Shown: in pieces, positions 52,986 through 58,647 of the stretch | Position numbering within the stretch: position 1 is the stretch's first letter | How the letters are laid out: each line of letters opens with the position of its first letter | Assembly: GCA_944324495.1 (NCBI GenBank) | Contig: CALUWN010000013.1 | Span: 1-58,647, forward strand | From: an uncultured Mucispirillum sp. | GTDB lineage: Bacteria > Chrysiogenota > Deferribacteres > Deferribacterales > Mucispirillaceae | Length of the DNA stretch: 58,647 nucleotides | Reading direction: 5' to 3' | Program-made: the position numbers and the translations under genes | Notes under the pieces: model-generated | Seen by the model: only the letters and a program-made list of their open reading frames with translations | The model's database searches: none | Told to the model about the DNA's origin: nothing

Positions 52986-54257
52986 ATGAAAAACATTTCT
53001 CTTGAAACATTAGCTGTACATGGCTCATATAAAAAAGATGAAACTGGGGCTACTAACCCACCTATATATTTATCAAACGCATACCAGTTTAAAGACGGCG
53101 AACACGCTGCCGCTCTTTTTGATTTATCTACTTCGGGCTATATTTATACCCGTTTAAATAACCCTACAGTTGCAGTTTTAGAAGATACAGTTGCTGCTTT
53201 AGAAGGTGGCATAGCTGCCCTTGCCTGCTCAAGTGGTCAGTTTGCTGAATTTATGACTATTATTACTTTAGCAAAACAAGGAGATAATATTGTTACATCA
53301 AACCTGCTTTATGGCGGCACACACACTCTTTTCACTTCTCAGTTTGCCCGCTTTGGCATAGAATTTCGCTTTGCTGACCCTAATAATATTGCAGAATTTG
53401 AAAAATTAATTGATGATAAAACAAAAGCAATATATATAGAATCAGTTGCAAACCCTCAAGGTGTTGTGCCAGATTTTAAAGCATTTGCAGAGCTTGCAAA
53501 TAAACATAAACTACCACTTGTTGTAGATAATACTTGTGCTACGCCTTATTTAGTCCGTCCTATTGAACAAGGTGCACATATTGTAATCCATTCAGCTACA
53601 AAATTTTTATCAGGACATGGAAATGTGCTTGGTGGCATAGTTGTTGACAGTGGAAAATTTGACTGGGAAAATAGTGGCAGATTTAATGAATTTTCTACTC
53701 CAGATGAAAGCTATCATGGGCTTATTTTCACTAAACACTTTGGTGCTGCCTGCTTTGCTGCAAAAATGAGAGTTTCTGCTATGCGTGATATTGGTGGCTG
53801 TATTAGCCCATTTAATGCTTTTCTAATACAAACTGGTATAGGTACACTTCATGTTAGAATGCAGCGTCATATTGAAAATGCTAAAAAATTAGCTGCATAT
53901 TTAAAAACTAATAAATTTGTAGAATGGGTAAACTATAACGGCTTAGAAGATAATAAAAACTATAAAATGGCTTCTGCTTATTTAAAAGATAATGGGGCAA
54001 GTATATTAACTTTCGGAGTGAAAGGCGGCTATGAAAAAAGTAAAAAATTTATTGAAAAAGTACGCCTTGCTCTGCATGTTTCAAACCTTGGTGATATTAA
54101 AACTATAGTTACTCACCCAGCAAGCACAACTCACAGGCAGGTACCACAAGATGAGCTTGAAAGCACAGGTATTACTGCAAACTTAATACGTGTTTCTGTT
54201 GGTATTGAAAATATTGATGATATTATAGAAGATTTTAAAAACGCACTGGAAGATTAA
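52986..54257 (+). CDS. metY: O-acetylhomoserine sulfhydrylase (aminocarboxypropyltransferase)
   Basis: This 423-residue Cys/Met-metabolism PLP enzyme makes homocysteine from O-acetylhomoserine and sulfide. It has TLAVHGSYKKDETGATNPPIYLSNAYQF near the start, GYIYTRLNNPTVAVLE near 52 and the PLP lysine in HSATKFLSGHGNVLGG near 208. The ATG at 52986 follows GTGAGG; a longer open frame from 52866 begins inside the riboswitch and is rejected. Under SAM-I control and translationally coupled (TAATG) to metX. Confidence 0.96.
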   Translation: MKNISLETLAVHGSYKKDETGATNPPIYLSNAYQFKDGEHAAALFDLSTSGYIYTRLNNPTVAVLEDTVAALEGGIAALACSSGQFAEFMTIITLAKQGDNIVTSNLLYGGTHTLFTSQFARFGIEFRFADPNNIAEFEKLIDDKTKAIYIESVANPQGVVPDFKAFAELANKHKLPLVVDNTCATPYLVRPIEQGAHIVIHSATKFLSGHGNVLGGIVVDSGKFDWENSGRFNEFSTPDESYHGLIFTKHFGAACFAAKMRVSAMRDIGGCISPFNAFLIQTGIGTLHVRMQRHIENAKKLAAYLKTNKFVEWVNYNGLEDNKNYKMASAYLKDNGASILTFGVKGGYEKSKKFIEKVRLALHVSNLGDIKTIVTHPASTTHRQVPQDELESTGITANLIRVSVGIENIDDIIEDFKNALED

Positions 54258-55390
54258 TGGATAAGGAAAATTCTTTAGGTATTGTAAAAACATTACACGT
54301 AACATTTAAAGACGAGTTTTTTTTGGAAAGTGGCAGAATGCTTTCCCCTGTTACCATAGCTTATGAAACATATGGCACACTTAATAGTGATAAAAGTAAT
54401 GCAATCCTTGTGTGCCATGCGTTAACAGGTTCAGCTCACGCTGCAGGCTATTCATCAAATGATGAAAACTCTAAAGGCTGGTGGAATGAGATGATAGGGC
54501 CAAACAAACCTATTGATACAAACAAATATTTTGTTGTATGCTCAAATATCCTTGGCAGCTGCTATGGTTCAACAGGGCCTTCAAGTATTGACCCATACAC
54601 TGGAAGCAGATACGCACTTAAATTCCCTGTTGTAACAATTAGAGATATGGTAAAAGCACAGAAAAAACTGCTTGATTACCTTGGTATTGAAAAACTTTTT
54701 TGTGTTGCAGGTGGCTCCCTTGGTGGTATGCAGGCTCTTGAATGGTCTATTACATACCCAGAGATTGTGGAAAACTCTATTATTATCTCAGCAGCAGGTA
54801 GAATTACACCTATGGCTATGGCTTTTAATACTGTTGGGAGATATGCTATTATTAAAGACCCAAACTGGCAGGAAGGCAACTATTATGATAAAACTGCCCC
54901 TAAAGACGGGCTTGCTATTGCTAGAATGGCAGGGCATATTACATACCTTTCTGACGCTTCATTTAACTCTAAATTTGGCAGAAGATTAGGCCATCAAGAC
55001 AGTATTTTTGATTTTTCAAGCTCTTTTGAAGTGGAAAATTATTTAAGATATAACGGATATAAATTTACTGAACGATTTGATGCAAACAGCTATTTATACC
55101 TTTTAAAAGCAATGGATATTTTTGATTTATCCTACGGATATGGCTCTTATTCTGAGGCTCTTAAGCGATTAAAAGCAAACTCCCTTTTTATTGATTTTAC
55201 CACAGATTTTCTTTTTCCTGCTTACCAAATGGATGAAATGTGTGATATAATGAAAACATACGGTAATAAAGTAGAACGGGTTACTATTGATTCAGATTAT
55301 GGCCATGATGCGTTCCTGCTTGAATTTGATGATTTATCTGCTGTTACATTTTCATTTTTAGAAAAAGCGTGGAGGAAGAAAAATGTTTAA
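54257..55390 (+). CDS. metX: Homoserine O-acetyltransferase
   Basis: This 377-residue alpha/beta hydrolase-fold acyltransferase has the LVCHALTGSAHAAG region near residue 52, the nucleophile elbow GGSLGGMQALEW near 150 (Ser), Asp in IDFTTDFLFPAYQM near 315 and the catalytic His in SDYGHDAFLLE near 350. It supplies O-acetylhomoserine to MetY. It overlaps metY by one base and the next gene by 8. Confidence 0.95.
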   Translation: MDKENSLGIVKTLHVTFKDEFFLESGRMLSPVTIAYETYGTLNSDKSNAILVCHALTGSAHAAGYSSNDENSKGWWNEMIGPNKPIDTNKYFVVCSNILGSCYGSTGPSSIDPYTGSRYALKFPVVTIRDMVKAQKKLLDYLGIEKLFCVAGGSLGGMQALEWSITYPEIVENSIIISAAGRITPMAMAFNTVGRYAIIKDPNWQEGNYYDKTAPKDGLAIARMAGHITYLSDASFNSKFGRRLGHQDSIFDFSSSFEVENYLRYNGYKFTERFDANSYLYLLKAMDIFDLSYGYGSYSEALKRLKANSLFIDFTTDFLFPAYQMDEMCDIMKTYGNKVERVTIDSDYGHDAFLLEFDDLSAVTFSFLEKAWRKKNV

Positions 55391-55838
55391 TATTAATTAT
55401 AAAAAATATACTGATGAATTTATTAAAAATAATAATATTACAAGTAATATTGAATATGTGGTGGATAAATTATCATGTGAAAATAATTTATCTGAATTTT
55501 TAAATAATATATTTGAAAAAGCAGCATCTAACAGCTTTATTATCTTGGTTGATGCTGTAGTTTTTCATGATGATGCTTATATTAATACTATTTATTCATC
55601 AATAAATAATGAATTTAAAAGAATATATCAAGTTAATGAAATATTAAATATTACAAATAAATACGCCAGTTTAGAATATTTTATAAAATTTAAAGATATG
55701 GTTAGTATTGAAAATATTGATAATAGCCTTATAAACGATATACCTGAAAATATAAAAGCTGATATGCTTATAATGGATAATGGTACTTTTAAGGCAATAA
55801 ACCAAAATTTTGCTGTGTATATTTTTAAAAAATATTAG
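55383..55838 (+). CDS. Unknown gene at the metW position
   Basis: This 151-residue protein overlaps the metX end by 8 nt (start preceded by GGAGGA), so it belongs to the met operon. In many bacteria metX is followed by the methyltransferase-like metW. Here the glycine-rich SAM motif is missing, though SFIILVDAVVFHDDAY and the end MLIMDNGTFKAINQNFAVYIFKK resemble the later strands of a methyltransferase. It is Asn/Ile-rich. Either a highly reduced MetW-like remnant or an unrelated protein; function not assigned. Confidence 0.6.
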   Translation: MFNINYKKYTDEFIKNNNITSNIEYVVDKLSCENNLSEFLNNIFEKAASNSFIILVDAVVFHDDAYINTIYSSINNEFKRIYQVNEILNITNKYASLEYFIKFKDMVSIENIDNSLINDIPENIKADMLIMDNGTFKAINQNFAVYIFKKY

Positions 55839-55839
55839 T

Positions 55840-56727
55840 TTATAAGAATATATCACCATCAAAAGCATTAATCATATGAGCTTTCATGATAGAGCCATCT
55901 ATTTCCACTTCTTTTATTAAAATAGAGCCACTGCCACAGGCAACTATTAAACCGTAATCGTTTTGCGATACTACTTCCCCAGGCCTGCCCTCTATACCAC
56001 TCCAAGATTCTATTGATGCACTTGCTATTTTATATTCTTTACCCTTATAATAAAATGATACCATACCATATGGGAAGCTGTACGCTCTAATGAAGTTGTA
56101 AAGAGATACTGCTGATGCATTAAAATCAACCACTTTACTGCTGCTCCTTGTTTTTGGCAGATAAAATGCAATACTGTTATTTTGTTTGCTTTTTTCAAAT
56201 TTCTTATTATTATACAACTCTTTAATAAATTCTGCCGTTTTTTTAGATGTGATATCTATAAAATCACTTGCATTGAAGTAATCTTCTATTTTTATCTCTT
56301 TTTGATATACAATATCACCACCATCTATAATGCCATTATATTCATATATTGTTACTCCAGAATAAATAACACCACGTAATATCTGCTGGCTTACTGCCCC
56401 ATAACCCCTGTATTTTGGTAAAAGTGAAGGCTGCATATAATATACTGGGCAGTTTACGTTTATACCAGAAAAATAATCCTTTTTCCAGTCTACGCATATT
56501 ATATAATCTGCCTGTGGAATAATATTTTTTGCATATTCATATGTGCTGCTGGATACTTCAAATATTTGGAAATCCTTGTGGTATTTATATACGCTTCCTG
56601 TATTTTTTTGTAATGCATCATTTTTTGATACACTTGCAATAAATGGGTAAATTTTTAATTCTTTTAAATATTTTAATAACTGCTGCCCTGCATAGTCTTT
56701 TGTAAATACTAATATATTTTTTGCCAT
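55840..56727 (-). CDS. Formyltransferase (Fmt-like) paralogue with altered catalytic residues
   Basis: This 295-residue protein has the formyltransferase N-terminal fold: SLLPKYRGYGAVSQQILRGVIYSGVTIYEYNGIIDGGDIVYQ near residues 101-145, and an Fmt_C-like C-terminus (VVDFNASAVSLYNFIRAYSFPYG, GRPGEVVSQNDYGLIVACG). The canonical N-x-H before SLLP (as in Fmt and PurN) is replaced by Y97-M-Q99, so the Asn and His used in formyl transfer are absent while the Asp region is kept. It is probably not the housekeeping fmt; it may act in surface-sugar or other chemistry or be inactive. Overlaps the upstream gene by one base. Confidence 0.75.
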   Translation of the reverse strand: MAKNILVFTKDYAGQQLLKYLKELKIYPFIASVSKNDALQKNTGSVYKYHKDFQIFEVSSSTYEYAKNIIPQADYIICVDWKKDYFSGINVNCPVYYMQPSLLPKYRGYGAVSQQILRGVIYSGVTIYEYNGIIDGGDIVYQKEIKIEDYFNASDFIDITSKKTAEFIKELYNNKKFEKSKQNNSIAFYLPKTRSSSKVVDFNASAVSLYNFIRAYSFPYGMVSFYYKGKEYKIASASIESWSGIEGRPGEVVSQNDYGLIVACGSGSILIKEVEIDGSIMKAHMINAFDGDIFL

Positions 56728-57851
56728 TATCTCTTTTCCATTTCTATTATTTTTACCTTTTCACTTAATACATAGCCTTTTTTATTGAGTTTTGGAAGTA
56801 TAACAGCATACCAAAGTTCATCACCTGCATATCTGTTTTCCCATGGTATATATAATATATCACGTGAGCGGTAATATGTTTTATCTATTGTGGTTATTTC
56901 ATTACCATTAGGGCTGTCAAGTACAAGTATATTTTCTTCTTTATCATTCATTTTTATGCTTTTATAATATGATTTTTGGTATGCAAAACTTCTGTTATAA
57001 CCCTTATCCTTTTCAAGTTGAAAAAGTGCTGGTGCGGATATTATATCTATTTTTTCTTTACCATTTACACTTCCCTTACTAAATGTATATGCATATAAAT
57101 ATACTTTCATGGTAACAGCACCGCCTAGGTATTTTTGAAAAGTACCCTGTGGTTCTGCTTCATATTTATTAAAATAGGCAAGCAGCCGTCTGTCTTTTAC
57201 AAGCATATTAAATGAGTTTTTTTTATTTATTACATTTAATGCAGGATATGTTGCATAATCTTCATAATCTTGAAAATATGTTTTATCTTCTGCTATAAAT
57301 ATAAGAGAAGCTGCCCTTAAACTTTCATTATCTGATAATATATCATAACTTGTATAATCTGATGCATCATCATAAATTAAAGCAAGTGTTCCATAAATCC
57401 ATGCAGGAGAAAAAGAAAATTTATCACTATTTTCCATATATGTATTATTTTTTACATATCCTGAAACTGAATAAACTTGGCTTATTTTACCAGTTGATTC
57501 TATAAAAAACAGCTCTACAAAACTAAATTCTGCCTGTTTTTCTACTAAAAAACACATTAATGAAAGTGATGATGTAGGCAGTAAATAATCTTTATTTATT
57601 TCAATGCTGTTATTACTATTTAGCTTATTTTCATAAAGGATAAAAGTATCATTAAAAGTAATCTGTTTATATTTTTTAACTGCTTTTTGAAAATAAATAT
57701 CTGAAACTGGCGATAAAATTGGCAATATATTTTGCTGAAAATCATCACTAAGATATGAATATATGCTTGGAGCAGGGCTAAAAGTTAAGGCAGCAGCATA
57801 TATATTTTGACTTACAAAAATAATAAATAGTACAAATATAGTTTTTCTCAT
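56727..57851 (-). CDS. Secreted protein with C-terminal SH3-like segment, unknown
   Basis: This 374-residue protein has a signal peptide (MRKTIFVLFIIFVSQNIYAA, cleavage after IYA) and a tyrosine-rich, beta-looking mature domain. The last ~60 residues (DSPNGNEITTIDKTYYRSRDILY...GDELWYAVILPKLNKKGYVLSEKVKI) resemble a bacterial SH3 domain with the typical W-Y-x-V and GYV-x3-K pattern, perhaps peptidoglycan- or peptide-binding. It is translationally coupled (TAATG) to the formyltransferase gene. The remainder is unrecognised. Confidence 0.6.
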   Translation of the reverse strand: MRKTIFVLFIIFVSQNIYAAALTFSPAPSIYSYLSDDFQQNILPILSPVSDIYFQKAVKKYKQITFNDTFILYENKLNSNNSIEINKDYLLPTSSLSLMCFLVEKQAEFSFVELFFIESTGKISQVYSVSGYVKNNTYMENSDKFSFSPAWIYGTLALIYDDASDYTSYDILSDNESLRAASLIFIAEDKTYFQDYEDYATYPALNVINKKNSFNMLVKDRRLLAYFNKYEAEPQGTFQKYLGGAVTMKVYLYAYTFSKGSVNGKEKIDIISAPALFQLEKDKGYNRSFAYQKSYYKSIKMNDKEENILVLDSPNGNEITTIDKTYYRSRDILYIPWENRYAGDELWYAVILPKLNKKGYVLSEKVKIIEMEKR

Positions 57852-58160
57852 AGCTTATTTTATTATAAAACTATGAAAAAAGTAAAGTTATTTATATAAG
57901 CATATGTATTATATAATATTATATATTTTATAATATGATTCATAACATATATAGTCTATATTATAAATTTTTTAAATAAGGTCTATAAAAAAATATGAAA
58001 GGGTACATATTTAATAATTGACTGAATAAATTTTAAAAAAAAGAAAGTATATAATAAAATGAAAAAAACAGATAGCCGAATGATAATATATTTTGCTACT
58101 ATATTTTATTAAGTTTATCGGATTATCTTTAGTACCTATATTAAAGATTTATCAATATAT
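57852..58160. other. AT-rich non-coding stretch
   Basis: The first ~300 nt of the terminal gap are dominated by A/T runs. I see no gene, no hairpin of note and no RNA gene here; it should contain the promoter of the minus-strand gene starting at 57851. Confidence 0.6.
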
Positions 58161-58205
58161 TTTTAAATCTCCGTTTGTGGAAATAAACCTTGCTGTACTT
58201 GCTAA
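58161..58205. repeat. Repeat box 1, copy A
   Basis: 45 bp beginning TTTTAAATCTCCGTTTGTGG, recurring at 58522-58566 with about six differences. Confidence 0.75.
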
Positions 58206-58299
58206 AGAATGCATCCATATGTATTAATAGGATGTCTTAAATAAAATAAAGTATATAAACAGGATAAATGAAGTGATATATAAGCAGATGTATAAACTT

Positions 58300-58353
58300 T
58301 TTTTAAGATTTTTATTTTAGACAAGGCGGCTTAAAAATTCACTCAAAGGAGTT
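58300..58353. repeat. Repeat box 2, copy A
   Basis: About 54 bp including TTTAGACAAGGCGGCTTAAA, recurring at 58594-58647 nearly unchanged for the first ~43 bp and with an indel after. Confidence 0.8.
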
Positions 58354-58391
58354 TACATTAAACGTAGGTAAATGACCAAGTGAATTTTTAA
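58331..58391. repeat. 13-bp inverted repeat within a longer imperfect palindrome
   Basis: TTAAAAATTCACT (58331-58343) and AGTGAATTTTTAA (58379-58391) are perfect complements around a 35-nt loop. Imperfect pairing continues outward (TTTTATTTTAGAC with GTATAAAATAAAA) to roughly 58309-58413, MITE-like. Confidence 0.7.
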
Positions 58392-58425
58392 ATAACGCAG
58401 TATAAAATAAAAAGATAAAAACAAA

Positions 58426-58456
58426 AAAGAGATAGCTTCAAAGACTATCTCTTTTT
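58426..58456. terminator. Hairpin terminator in the repeat region
   Basis: AAAGAGATAG and CTATCTCTTT form a perfect 10-bp stem with a 9-nt loop, flanked by A-run and T-run, so it can terminate in either direction. No gene ends nearby, suggesting a non-coding or repeat-derived transcript. Confidence 0.75.
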
Positions 58457-58521
58457 AACATATCTTATTAGCTTTGGCGGCTAACCTATCATACCTTTAT
58501 TAAAAAATACATCCCTGTATT

Positions 58522-58566
58522 TTTTAAATCTCCGTTTGTGGGAATAAATCCCACTGCACTTGCTAA
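58522..58566. repeat. Repeat box 1, copy B
   Basis: Second copy of the 58161-58205 box, with ATAAATCCCACTGCACTTGC in place of the corresponding copy A stretch. Confidence 0.75.
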
Positions 58567-58593
58567 TGTAATGTATAAGAAGACGTAAAGCTG

Positions 58594-58647
58594 TTTTTAA
58601 GATTTTTATTTTAGACAAGGCGGCTTAAAAATTCACGCAGGGAGTTT
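58594..58647. repeat. Repeat box 2, copy B (runs to window end)
   Basis: Second copy of the 58300-58353 box; the element may continue past the window. Confidence 0.75.

Overview
The window is AT-rich, densely coding chromosomal DNA from a Gram-negative bacterium: several lipoproteins with a lipobox, a C-terminal-Phe outer-membrane barrel, class I DAHP synthase with an N-terminal ferredoxin-like domain, and a pheA-hisC-aroF-tyrA-aroA-cmk-ispH-rpsA block of the kind seen in Deferribacterota and deltaproteobacteria. Very low GC, CZB-type chemoreceptors and a secreted StcE/TagA-like (M66) protease with a ricin-type lectin domain fit a mucus-dwelling gut Deferribacterota such as Mucispirillum. That assignment is inference from gene content only.

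Layout. 1-3.9 kb: small secreted, membrane and MORN_2 (YwqK-like) repeat proteins, an XRE regulator with a palindrome beside it, and a membrane-anchored J-domain protein. 3.9-8.3 kb: accessory block with a Panacea (DUF4065) antitoxin plus PemK/MazF-like toxin preceded by a promoter-embedded palindrome, a DUF1848 Fe-S-type protein, and two tandem copies of an unrecognised two-gene cassette (74 aa + ~315 aa), each with its own promoter-like sequence. 8.4-11.8 kb: leuCD followed by two paralogous secreted proteins. 11.8-18 kb (minus strand): an operon of two EFR1-type flavodoxin/ferredoxin proteins (one frameshifted in a 9-A run), two lipoproteins and a 752-aa double-length homologue, together carrying four copies of one unrecognised ~350-residue domain. 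18-20.6 kb: a YczE/YitT membrane domain fused to a cytidylate-kinase-like domain, an unrecognised conserved-looking protein, and four tRNA genes (Lys, Glu, Val, Asp) under one strong promoter and one terminator. 20.9-35.4 kb (mostly minus): purA, hisZ, a class V aminotransferase, a TetR regulator, rseP, and the long rpsA/ispH/cmk/aroA/tyrA/aroF/hisC/pheA aromatic amino-acid operon. 35.6-39.7 kb: trmI and two CZB chemoreceptors. 39.7-45 kb (minus): an operon of two oligopeptide ABC permeases, the M66 lipoprotein protease and an outer-membrane barrel. 45.4-48.8 kb: rfbACBD for dTDP-L-rhamnose. 48.8-52.4 kb: ridA, marC, an MFS exporter and small secreted/anchored proteins. 52.6-55.8 kb: a degenerate MITE-like repeat, a SAM-I riboswitch, metY, metX and an unknown gene. 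55.8-57.9 kb: a formyltransferase homologue lacking the usual catalytic Asn/His, and a secreted protein. 57.9-58.6 kb: non-coding, with duplicated repeat boxes that run off the end of the window.

How the genes work together: the pheA-to-rpsA operon covers the DAHP, EPSP, prephenate dehydrogenase and dehydratase, and transaminase steps, coupled to nucleotide, isoprenoid and translation genes. The permease-protease-barrel operon plausibly couples degradation of an extracellular (glyco)protein to peptide uptake. metYX is under SAM control. The best candidates for undescribed systems are the duplicated 74/315-aa cassettes and the EFR1/four-Cys-domain lipoprotein locus.
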